A stretch of 5,144 nucleotides of DNA from an uncultured Burkholderiaceae bacterium (GTDB lineage Bacteria > Pseudomonadota > Gammaproteobacteria > Burkholderiales > Burkholderiaceae): the NCBI GenBank assembly GCA_937871985.1, contig CALMPB010000031.1, positions 1 through 5,144 of the forward strand, in the 5' to 3' direction. The notes beneath the pieces were generated by a model that did not search any database, was not told the DNA's origin, and was given only the letters and a program-made list of their open reading frames with translations. Positions 1 through 5,144 of the stretch are shown here, one piece after another; the stretch's first letter is position 1; the number at the start of each line of letters is the position of its first letter. The position numbers were made by a program, and so were the translations under genes.

Positions 1-706
1 CCGTGACGAGATGGAAGAGATCGAACTTTCCGCCCGCCTCTACCAGGAGGACGGGGCAGAGTTTATGACGGCAACAGCATTGACCTCGCTGGACGGTGAC
101 GACCCTGTCAAATCGCCTGTCACCTTCATTCTCAAGGGACAGGTGCTTGTCACCGTTCGCTATGTCGATCCGAAGCCCTTCTCGGTCTTTGCTGCGCGCG
201 CTCAAAAAGCTAATGGCATGATGTGCACAAACGGCGAATTGGTGATGCTAGGCATTCTGGAATCCATCATCGACCGCATGGCCGATGTGCTGGAACGGCT
301 GGGCAACGACATTGACGGCGTCTCTCGCGAGATTTTCCAGAGTAAAACCTCGAACGTCACCAAGAAGACGCGCGACCTGCAATCGCTCATCGAGCAGATC
401 GGCCGGAAGGGTGATTTCCTAACGGCAACCCGCGAAAGCCTCGTATCGATTTCCAGACTTGTGTCCTATCACGCAGCTCTCGACACACCTGAGCGCCGGA
501 CGTCCAAGGAAAGCAAACAGCGCCTGAAGCTTCTCCAGCGCGACGCGATGTCGCTCGGCGAACATGCGAGCTTCCTGTCGGGCAAAATCAACTTTCTCCT
601 CGACGCGACGCTTGGCCTCATCAACCTCGAACAGAACCAGATCATCAAGATATTTTCGGTCGCAGCAGTGGTCTTCCTCCCGCCGACCCTGGTTGCCTCC
701 ATCTAG
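1..706 (+). pseudogene. corA: CorA magnesium/divalent-cation channel, 5' part, interrupted by transposon
   Basis: Body of a CorA-family Mg2+ (Co2+/Ni2+) channel of the inner membrane. The frame is open from base 2 (Arg-Asp-Glu, then the Met codon at 11), so the gene starts before the window; the ATG at 11 is internal. The segment ELSARLYQEDGAEFMTATAL aligns by eye with the conserved CorA cytoplasmic domain, followed by the long helical stretch and TM1 (nt 641-703, IIKIFSVAAVVFLPPTLVAS). Translation stops at TAG 704-706, a stop made from the last two bases of the target duplication plus the first G of the transposon. The product therefore lacks the Gly-Met-Asn filter and TM2, which lie at 4515-4643. 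Joining the two parts gives 275 visible residues ending like E. coli CorA; about 50 N-terminal residues are probably outside the window. Loss of channel function is inferred from family knowledge. Confidence 0.93.
701..705. repeat. Target-site duplication, left copy (ATCTA)
   Basis: ATCTA directly abuts the left inverted repeat and is repeated exactly at 4515-4519 after the right inverted repeat. Five-base direct repeats are the usual product of Tn3-family transposition. Identical copies show that both ends came from one insertion event with no later end rearrangement. Confidence 0.95.
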
Positions 707-743
707 GGGCTCCGTGGGAATCTCTGCAATATTACCCGCTAAG
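706..743 (+). repeat. Left terminal inverted repeat (IRL), 38 bp
   Basis: Begins GGGGCTCCGTGGG and ends TACCCGCTAAG. Compared with the reverse complement of 4477-4514 it matches at 35 of 38 positions; mismatches are at positions 14, 17 and 27. The outer GGGG, inner TAAG and length of 38 are the classical Tn3-family terminus, bound by the TnpA N-terminal domains. Confidence 0.96.
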
Positions 744-890
744 AGATTTTTGGCGTGACGGAAAACAGATGATTTCCGCGTAGCGGTTCGGCGGGTCGAA
801 ATCGACGGGGTGACTGGGCAATTATTTGCGCGACAAACCCTGTCGGAATGTGAGACTGTGCGGCAACACGGAATTTGAGGTTTGTCGTGC
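744..890 (+). promoter_or_regulatory. Probable res (resolution) site and tnpR/tnpA control region
   Basis: This 147-bp non-coding stretch lies between IRL and tnpR, where Tn21-type elements carry a res site of roughly 120-130 bp with three resolvase-binding subsites, usually also holding the tnp promoter. Symmetric motifs visible here are CGGAAA-N8-TTTCCG (759-778), GTCGA-N2-TCGAC (795-806), GCAA-TTAT-TTGC (818-829) with an AT-rich centre followed by GACA (832-835), CGACA-N5-TGTCG (831-845), and a distant pair GCGCGACAAACC (828-839) / GGTTTGTCGTGC (879-890) matching at 11 of 12 as inverted repeats. TGTC/GACA ends are typical of resolvase half-sites. I cannot assign subsites I-III or the crossover dinucleotide with confidence, and no clear -35/-10 pair stands out. 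The role rests mainly on position. Confidence 0.6.
877..880 (+). promoter_or_regulatory. tnpR ribosome binding site (GAGG), decides start at 891
   Basis: GAGG lies 10 nt before the ATG at 891 but only 1 nt before the alternative TTG at 882. This favours ATG 891, giving the family-typical N-terminus MLIGYMRVSS. Confidence 0.6.
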
Positions 891-1496
891 ATGTTGATCG
901 GTTACATGCGGGTATCGAGCGGTGATGAGCGGCAGTCGGTTGCCTTGCAGCGCGACGCCCTGCTCGCGGCCGGGGTCGATCAGCGTCACCTGCATCAGGA
1001 TCGCGCTTCGGGCGCGCGCGACGATCGGCCGGGGCTGAAGGCTTGCCTTGCGGAATTGTGCGAGGGTGACGTGCTGGTCGTTTGGAAGCTCGACCGTCTG
1101 GGCCGATCACTCTCCCACCTGATCAGAATCGTTGAGGATCTGAAGATGCGCGGGGTCGCCTTCCGCTCTTTGACGGAAGCTATCGACACGACGAATTCGC
1201 ACGGTGCGTTCCTGTTCAACCTGTTTGGCACGCTCGCCGAATACGAGAGAGTGCTGATCACGGAGCGGGTCAACGCTGGACTGGCGGCGGCACGCCGGCG
1301 CGGTCGCAAGGGCGGTAGGCCACCGACGATCGACACCGAAAAGGTTGAGCAGATTCTGGCGGCGCTGGAAGCCGGCGCCAGCAAGGCGTCGGTGTGTCGG
1401 ACATTCAAGGTGCCGCGCTCGACTCTCATCGATACATTGCGGCGAACCGGATGGACCGGACCGGGCAAAGAAGATGAGCCTGCTCCCCCAGTTTGA
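891..1496 (+). CDS. tnpR: Serine resolvase TnpR (Tn3-family cointegrate resolvase)
   Basis: A 201-residue small serine recombinase that resolves the transposition cointegrate at res. The N-terminal catalytic domain (about 1-135) shows GYMRVSS with the expected nucleophile Ser9 flanked by Tyr5 and Arg7, then the ASGARDDRPGL motif (Arg46), KLDRLGRS (Asp68, Arg69, Arg72), and FGTLAEYERVLITER leading into the long helix. An Arg/Lys-rich linker (RRRGRKGGRP, about 135-144) joins a C-terminal helix-turn-helix (about 147-185) that contacts res. A Pro/acidic tail (GPGKEDEPAPPV) makes it somewhat longer than the roughly 185-residue Tn3/gamma-delta enzymes. ATG 891 is chosen because of its spacing to GAGG; a TTG start at 882 would add three residues. 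It lies directly beside the presumed res and 15 nt before tnpA, probably cotranscribed with it; resolvases often repress this promoter by binding res, which is family knowledge and not shown here. Confidence 0.96.
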   Translation: MLIGYMRVSSGDERQSVALQRDALLAAGVDQRHLHQDRASGARDDRPGLKACLAELCEGDVLVVWKLDRLGRSLSHLIRIVEDLKMRGVAFRSLTEAIDTTNSHGAFLFNLFGTLAEYERVLITERVNAGLAAARRRGRKGGRPPTIDTEKVEQILAALEAGASKASVCRTFKVPRSTLIDTLRRTGWTGPGKEDEPAPPV

Positions 1497-1511
1497 GAGC
1501 GGGTGTGACCG

Positions 1512-4481
1512 ATGGCCTTCCTCGACGCGCAGTCGCGCACCGTTCTGTTCGACCCACCCGATGTTTATGAAGAGGCCCTCGCGCGCTATGCGCTGTCCGC
1601 TGAGGACATCGCTTTCGCCAGGGCGCATCGCCGATCGCATAATCGTCTGGGTTTTGCCATCCAACTCGCCCTGGTGCGTGATCTCGGTCGTCCGCTCCGC
1701 GCTGGGGAAGTTCCGCCTCAGGCAGTCGTCTCCGTTGTCGCCGACCAGTTGGGCATCGACGCTGCGGTGTTCGCACTCTATGCCCAGCGGGAGGAAACCC
1801 GTCGAGAACATACGCGGGAGATTGTCGTCGCACTGGATCTCCGGCCCGTCCGGGCGAGCGATTATCGATCCCTGATCACCGCGGCGGCACGCGAGGCAGC
1901 CGCTACCGAACAAGGCGAGCCGATCACCAAGGCCGTGATCGAAGCCCTGAAGGAGAGGAAGCTGCTCGTTCCTGTGCCGGAACTGCTGATACGTCTGGCG
2001 ATGGCGGGCCGGGCGGCAGCGCGACGACAGGCTTATCGCGGCTTGATCCGGGGCATGGAGCAACCGTCCATCGAGGCGCTTGATCAGCTTCTCATCGATC
2101 GGTCCGGCGATCGGAGCCATCTCGGCTGGATTGCGGAAGCGCCGGAGGGGACGAAACTGAAAAACCTCAAGGGCCTGATTGCCCGGCTTGAGGTTCTGCG
2201 TTCGGCGGCGATTTCCGATGAGCGACGTAAAACGATCCATGCCAACCGCTATGGCATCATCGCCCGGGACGCCCGCATTCTGCATGCCCGTGAGATACGA
2301 CGCCTTACATCCGAGCGCCGCTACGCCACGCTGACGGCGTTCGTCATCGAGAGGCAGGCGGCAATCACCGACCTTGCGATCGACATGTTCTGCAAACTGA
2401 TCGGCAGCACCCGGCGCAAGGCTGAACTGAGCCGCACAGAACGCCGGCTGAAAGAAGCCGAGATTCTTGATGGGGTGGCGCTCGATCATCTCAAGCTTGG
2501 CGAGGCGCTTCTGGCCGCCCGTGAGAACAACACCGATCTCGCATCCGCAATTGCAGTCTCACTCGGCTGGGACGGATTGACCGCCAGCGTGGCCGCAGCC
2601 AGGTCCGTCGTGCGCCCCGATCGCAGCGACGAATTCGATGAGCTCATAGAGCGGCACAAATCGCTGCGAAAGCTGGGCAGGCTCATGTTCGGCGCGTTCT
2701 CTTTCCGGTCGTTTCGTCCCGATGATCCGGTTTTGAAGGCAGTGGATCATCTGCGTGCGCTCTACAGTGGCAGGAAACTACCCGCGCAGGTGCCGTTCGC
2801 GTTCATGACGCGCAAGTGGCGGCGACGTGTGCGCTCGGACGGTGTCACCATCGACCTTCGGGCTTGGGAAGTGGCGGTACTCGTTCACCTTCGGGAGCGC
2901 CTGCGGGCCGGTGACATATGGGTTGATGGCAGCCGAGCATGGCGCAGTTTCGAGGATTATCTTCTGCCTCGACCGATCTTTGCCCTGATGCGCGCCGAAG
3001 GCCGGCTCGGGCTTGCCATCCCTGACAGCTTTGCCGAATGGCGAGCCGAACGCACCGCCACGCTCGACGCGAAACTCAAAGAGCTGGCAAGGGCGGCGGC
3101 CGCCAACGCCATTCCGGATGCGGCTATTTCCGACAAGGGTTTGTCGGTCTCCCCGATCCGCGAGGAGGAGCGTGACGGGATCGTCGCGCTCAGCCGGCGT
3201 CTTTACATCCTCGTTCCCCGGATCAGGATCACCAGCCTGCTTGCCGAGGTCCACAGCTGGACCAGGTTCCTTGACAGCTTCACACACTATCGCACCGGCG
3301 AGACGGCGAACGACGAGCCGGCGCTGATGGCCGCTATCCTTGCCGACGCCACCAACGCCGGTGCTGAACGCATGGCGGAAAGCTCACGCGGCGTCACGAT
3401 CCACCAGATGATGCTGATGGTAGATAGGCATCTGCGCTCGGAAACCTATGCTACGGCGACCGCCGTGCTGGTCGATGCGCAGCAGGCTCATCCCTTCGCC
3501 GCGGTCTGGGGCGACGGTCATATCTCCTCCTCGGACGGGCAGTTCTTTCCGGCAGGCGGGCGCGGTGAAGCCAGCCTCGAATACAATGCAAAATACGGCA
3601 AAAGACCAGGTGCTTCGGTCTATGGCTTCCTGTCCAATCGTTTCGCCTCCTTCTTCTCCCGGATGATCCAGGCGTCCGAGAGCGAAGCGCCCTACGTGCT
3701 CGACGGCCTCCTTCACAACGAAAGCTCCGTCGAAATCCATGAGCATGCAACCGATACCGCCGGCGCGACCGAAACGACATTCGCTATGTTCCATGGCTTC
3801 GGCTATAGGCTCATTCCTCGTATCCGCAATCTCGGCAATCGCAGGCTCTTCGTCATCGATCCCGACGCGGCGTACGACCCGCTCGGGGCGCTGATCTCGG
3901 GAGCCGTCAACATGGATGTCATCGAGCAGCACTGGGATGAGGTCTTGCGGCTGAAGTCATCGATTGGCGCGGGCCTCGTGCCGCCGTCCGTCATCCTCAA
4001 GAAGCTTGCCGCATCGCCTCGGCAAAATCGGCTCAATCAGGCGCTACGCGAAATGGGCCGGATTGAACGCTCGATCTTCATCTGCGACTGGTTGCTCGAC
4101 ACCAAGCTCCGACGCAGATCGCATGCCATCCTCAACAAGGGTGAAAGCCGTCACGCCCTTGCCCGGGCGGTCTTCCTCCACCAGCTTGGCGAGCTGCGCA
4201 ACCGCGTGGCGGAAACCATGGCCTATCGGGCGTCAGGTCTCAACCTCGTCGTCAACGCCATTATCCTGTGGAACACCGTCTATCTCAGCCGCGCTGTCGA
4301 TTATGTCCGCACCCAGGGCATCGATATTCCCGCCGAGCTGCTCTCCCAAGTCGCACCACTTCCCTGGGCTCATATCGCACTCACCGGCGACTATCTCTGG
4401 AACGAAATTGACCGACCCCTCGAACGCTTCAGGCCGATCCGCGCTAACCGTTTCAATCCAAACAACTTCGCTTTCCCTTAG
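1512..4481 (+). CDS. tnpA: Tn3-family DDE transposase TnpA
   Basis: A 989-residue transposase, the usual Tn3-family length, which binds the 38-bp ends and carries out replicative strand transfer. The N-terminal region (about 5-165; ALARYALSAEDIAFARAHR, then HNRLGFAIQLALVRD) is the DUF4158-type DNA-binding part. The C-terminal Tn3 transposase domain (about 575-965) carries WGDGHISSSDGQ with Asp675, HATDTAGATET with Asp748, and LNKGESRHALARAVF with Glu878. The spacings of 73 and 130 residues fit the family DDE triad. The conserved RASGLNLVVNAIILWNTVYL follows. The start is fixed by an in-frame TGA at 1506-1508 immediately before ATG 1512; the Shine-Dalgarno is weak, suggesting translational coupling to tnpR. 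The TAG stop (4479-4481) falls inside the right inverted repeat. No frameshift or missing key residue is visible, so it is probably functional. Confidence 0.98.
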   Translation: MAFLDAQSRTVLFDPPDVYEEALARYALSAEDIAFARAHRRSHNRLGFAIQLALVRDLGRPLRAGEVPPQAVVSVVADQLGIDAAVFALYAQREETRREHTREIVVALDLRPVRASDYRSLITAAAREAAATEQGEPITKAVIEALKERKLLVPVPELLIRLAMAGRAAARRQAYRGLIRGMEQPSIEALDQLLIDRSGDRSHLGWIAEAPEGTKLKNLKGLIARLEVLRSAAISDERRKTIHANRYGIIARDARILHAREIRRLTSERRYATLTAFVIERQAAITDLAIDMFCKLIGSTRRKAELSRTERRLKEAEILDGVALDHLKLGEALLAARENNTDLASAIAVSLGWDGLTASVAAARSVVRPDRSDEFDELIERHKSLRKLGRLMFGAFSFRSFRPDDPVLKAVDHLRALYSGRKLPAQVPFAFMTRKWRRRVRSDGVTIDLRAWEVAVLVHLRERLRAGDIWVDGSRAWRSFEDYLLPRPIFALMRAEGRLGLAIPDSFAEWRAERTATLDAKLKELARAAAANAIPDAAISDKGLSVSPIREEERDGIVALSRRLYILVPRIRITSLLAEVHSWTRFLDSFTHYRTGETANDEPALMAAILADATNAGAERMAESSRGVTIHQMMLMVDRHLRSETYATATAVLVDAQQAHPFAAVWGDGHISSSDGQFFPAGGRGEASLEYNAKYGKRPGASVYGFLSNRFASFFSRMIQASESEAPYVLDGLLHNESSVEIHEHATDTAGATETTFAMFHGFGYRLIPRIRNLGNRRLFVIDPDAAYDPLGALISGAVNMDVIEQHWDEVLRLKSSIGAGLVPPSVILKKLAASPRQNRLNQALREMGRIERSIFICDWLLDTKLRRRSHAILNKGESRHALARAVFLHQLGELRNRVAETMAYRASGLNLVVNAIILWNTVYLSRAVDYVRTQGIDIPAELLSQVAPLPWAHIALTGDYLWNEIDRPLERFRPIRANRFNPNNFAFP

Positions 4482-4514
4482 CGGGTATTATTGCAGAAAT
4501 GCCCACGGAGCCCC
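4477..4514 (-). repeat. Right terminal inverted repeat (IRR), 38 bp
   Basis: The reverse complement begins GGGGCTCCGTGGG and ends TACCCGCTAAG, matching IRL at 35 of 38 positions. The first five bases of this interval (4477-4481) also encode the end of tnpA, including its stop codon. Confidence 0.96.
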
Positions 4515-4519
4515 ATCTA
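4515..4519. repeat. Target-site duplication, right copy (ATCTA)
   Basis: Exact copy of 701-705, directly after the final C of the right inverted repeat. The corA reading frame resumes through it as ATC-TAC. Confidence 0.95.
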
Positions 4520-4520
4520 C

Positions 4521-4543
4521 GGCATGAACTTCGAATTCATGCC
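4521..4543. repeat. Perfect 8-bp inverted repeat adjacent to the insertion site
   Basis: Arms GGCATGAA (4521-4528) and TTCATGCC (4536-4543) are exact reverse complements around a 7-nt centre CTTCGAA that itself contains the palindrome TTCGAA. It begins one base after the right target duplication and encodes Gly-Met-Asn-Phe-Glu-Phe-Met-Pro of CorA, so the symmetry may be an accident of the codons. A role in choosing the insertion site is only a possibility. Confidence 0.7.
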
Positions 4544-4644
4544 AGAACTGCGATGGTCGTTTGGTTACCCCTTGGCAATCATGCTGATGATATGCTCGGC
4601 GGTGCTTCCCTATGTGTATTTCAAGCGTCGAGGATGGTTGTAAA

Positions 4645-4911
4645 ATGGAAGAGAGGCGAAAGGCTCCGAGAATAAAGTCACTCAAAGGCGGGCGTATCAT
4701 CTACCTGAACGGCTCTGCCACACGTGACTGCGCTATTCGCAACCTGTCGGCTTCAGGGGCGAAGCTGATCCTCGACAACATCGTTGGTATTCCTGACCAG
4801 TTCAACCTACAGTTCGAGGACGGTACGCAGCGCCACTGTACCATACGCTGGAAAAAACTCTCCGAGCTCGGGGTCGAGTTTAAAGAAATTACCGAGGCCG
4901 ATGCTTTATGA
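4645..4911 (+). CDS. Small single-domain PilZ protein (putative c-di-GMP receptor)
   Basis: An 88-residue protein that is almost entirely one PilZ domain. The N-terminal RxxxR motif is Arg5-Lys-Ala-Pro-Arg9 and the second c-di-GMP motif, N-x-S-x-x-G, is Asn33-Leu-Ser35-Ala-Ser-Gly38. The closing strand pattern IRWKKLSELGVEFKE is typical, so ligand binding is likely. There is no signal peptide or membrane segment; it should be cytoplasmic, acting on an unknown partner. ATG 4645 is preferred: GAGGA lies 10 nt upstream (4630-4634), and the protein then begins MEERRKAPR, as small PilZ proteins often do; an in-frame ATG at 4612 would add 11 unlikely residues. Only one base separates it from the corA stop, implying cotranscription with corA before the insertion. 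Which process it controls (motility, exopolysaccharide, adhesion) cannot be told from the sequence. Confidence 0.9.
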   Translation: MEERRKAPRIKSLKGGRIIYLNGSATRDCAIRNLSASGAKLILDNIVGIPDQFNLQFEDGTQRHCTIRWKKLSELGVEFKEITEADAL

Positions 4912-4994
4912 TCAAAAGTACCGGGTTAAGTGCGCTTGTCGGGAGCCACTGTTTCCTGATGTGCCCCGCTGCTAAGCTTTCCCTGACCAGAAAC

Positions 4995-5027
4995 ATTAAA
5001 CATTATTTACCTCTGATATTGTAAAAT
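4995..5027 (+). promoter_or_regulatory. AT-rich upstream region of the Tad gene with a CtrA-box-like motif
   Basis: The 143-nt gap 4912-5054 turns AT-rich here. TTAA (4996-4999), seven bases, then TTAC (5007-5010) matches the alphaproteobacterial CtrA consensus TTAA-N7-TTAA at 7 of 8 positions. TAAAAT (5022-5027) could serve as a -10 element, but no convincing -35 lies at the proper distance. The rest of the gap shows no clear terminator hairpin or small gene. Confidence 0.35.
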
Positions 5028-5043
5028 ACACCTCGCGGAAAAT

Positions 5044-5049
5044 GGGAGG
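5044..5049 (+). promoter_or_regulatory. Strong ribosome binding site of the Tad-domain gene
   Basis: GGGAGG sits 5 nt before ATG 5055 and supports that start for an open frame too short at the window edge to be judged by length. Confidence 0.75.
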
Positions 5050-5054
5050 CACGT

Positions 5055-5144
5055 ATGCTGCGTAAGCTTTGGGATGATCGTTCTGGAAATTTCGGCATAA
5101 TGACTGCCATCCTAATGGTTCCTTTGCTTGGCGCAGCGGGCCTT
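5055..5144 (+). CDS. Tad-domain (TadE/TadG-like) pilus-assembly or secretion protein, N-terminal 30 codons
   Basis: The first 30 residues, running off the window, are MLRKLWDDRSG followed by NFGIMTAILMVPLLGAAGL. A short basic/aromatic N-terminus, the Arg-Ser-Gly-Asn-Phe/Ile turn and a hydrophobic segment rich in Ala, Leu and Gly (about 13-30) are the signature of the Tad domain in Flp-pilus assembly proteins of the TadG type. Such proteins are anchored in the inner membrane by this helix, with the bulk in the periplasm; many rhizobial members continue into a von Willebrand A domain, which cannot be seen here. The start is supported by GGGAGG. The 143-nt gap and AT-rich leader suggest its own promoter. 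Only the domain family is supported; the exact tad gene or a stand-alone paralogue cannot be decided. Confidence 0.78.
   Translation, partial: MLRKLWDDRSGNFGIMTAILMVPLLGAAGL

Larger units (their letters stand above)
706..4514 (+). mobile_element. Complete Tn3-family transposon (res-tnpR-tnpA), 3809 bp, no passenger genes
   Basis: A full element bounded by 38-bp inverted repeats and a 5-bp target duplication. It contains a presumed res site, a serine resolvase and a 989-residue Tn3-type DDE transposase. Transposition in this family is replicative: TnpA forms a cointegrate, which TnpR resolves at res. Gene order and the shared orientation of tnpR and tnpA match the Tn21/Tn501 style and not Tn3 itself, whose tnpR and tnpA diverge. 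Both genes are open and keep their catalytic residues, and both ends are intact, so the element looks potentially active. No resistance, toxin-antitoxin or other cargo is present: 185 bp precede tnpR, 15 bp separate the genes, and tnpA ends inside the right repeat. I cannot name the element from memory. Confidence 0.96.
4515..4643 (+). pseudogene. corA: CorA 3' remnant: GMN signature and TM2
   Basis: Forty-two codons plus TAA that continue the frame broken at 706. They read (I)[18 protein letters not shown] and end [10 protein letters not shown], nearly the same as the C-terminus of enterobacterial CorA. Tyr-Gly-Met-Asn is the selectivity-filter signature at the end of TM1, MPEL is the periplasmic loop, and TM2 spans nt 4560-4622, followed by the short basic cytoplasmic tail. 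With no start codon of its own in a usable context it cannot make a working channel alone. The 3' end also carries the ribosome binding site of the next gene (GAGGA, 4630-4634). Confidence 0.95.

Noticed and set aside
11..706. A complete 231-residue gene starting at ATG 11
   Set aside because: The frame is open upstream to the window edge and the protein aligns to the middle and C-terminal part of CorA, so ATG 11 is an internal methionine and the gene is cut by the window and by the transposon.
882..890. TTG start for the resolvase at 882
   Set aside because: Would place GAGG only 1 nt from the start codon and adds three residues before the conserved MLIGY start; ATG 891 fits better.
419..892. 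157-codon minus-strand open frame across the corA/transposon junction
   Set aside because: It crosses the insertion junction, so it cannot be an ancestral gene, and it is a shadow of the corA coding strand plus the res region.
1345..1875. 176-codon plus-strand frame overlapping the tnpR end and tnpA start
   Set aside because: Out of frame with both genes, rich in Arg/Ser as is typical of shifted GC-rich coding sequence; tnpR and tnpA explain the region fully.
1107..2489. 460-codon open frame on the minus strand across tnpR and tnpA
   Set aside because: It is antisense to two clearly recognised genes, shows no recognisable domain, and spans a tnpR-tnpA boundary. Long antisense frames are common in GC-rich coding DNA.
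3384..3932. 182-codon minus-strand open frame within tnpA
   Set aside because: Lies opposite the conserved DDE domain of tnpA; its sequence has no family features and no supporting ribosome binding site.
4925..4975. Possible rho-independent terminator after the PilZ gene
   Set aside because: Short complementary pieces (CGGG/CCCG, GCTT/AAGC) are too weak and too widely spaced, and no T-run follows.

Overview
The window (GC-rich, codon use typical of Alphaproteobacteria, probably Rhizobiales: Rhizobium, Agrobacterium, Sinorhizobium or a relative) holds a chromosomal-type segment split by a complete, compact Tn3-family transposon. The lineage call is an inference from the style of the genes: CorA, a small PilZ protein and a Tad/Flp-type protein with the N-terminal 'DDRSGNFGIMTA' signature.

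Layout. Bases 1-706 are the 5'-truncated body of a CorA magnesium/divalent-cation channel gene. Bases 706-4514 are a 3809-bp transposon with 38-bp inverted repeats (35/38 identical, GGGG outer end and TAAG inner end), flanked by a 5-bp target duplication (ATCTA at 701-705 and 4515-4519). Inside it lie a probable res/regulatory region (744-890), a serine resolvase gene (tnpR, 891-1496) and a DDE transposase gene (tnpA, 1512-4481), both on + and 15 nt apart. There are no passenger genes. Bases 4515-4643 are the last 42 codons of corA, including its GMN signature and second membrane helix. One nucleotide after the corA stop comes a small PilZ-domain gene (4645-4911). After a 143-nt, partly AT-rich spacer with a CtrA-box-like motif, the first 30 codons of a Tad-domain protein run off the window (5055-5144).

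How it fits together. Removing the transposon and one ATCTA copy restores a continuous CorA frame (...[16 protein letters not shown]...), so corA is a recent-looking, cleanly disrupted gene. Insertion falls directly before the GMN selectivity-filter motif, so the upstream product keeps the cytoplasmic domain and TM1 but loses the filter and TM2. The res-tnpR-tnpA order with co-directional genes resembles the Tn21/Tn501 arrangement, not the divergent Tn3 one. The tnpA stop lies inside the right inverted repeat and points toward the pilZ gene, so pilZ expression now depends on read-through from the transposon or on an unseen promoter. I see no new defence or other novel system here. The unusual points are the exact insertion site, an 8-bp perfect inverted repeat in corA beginning next to the target duplication, and the possible CtrA link to the Tad gene.
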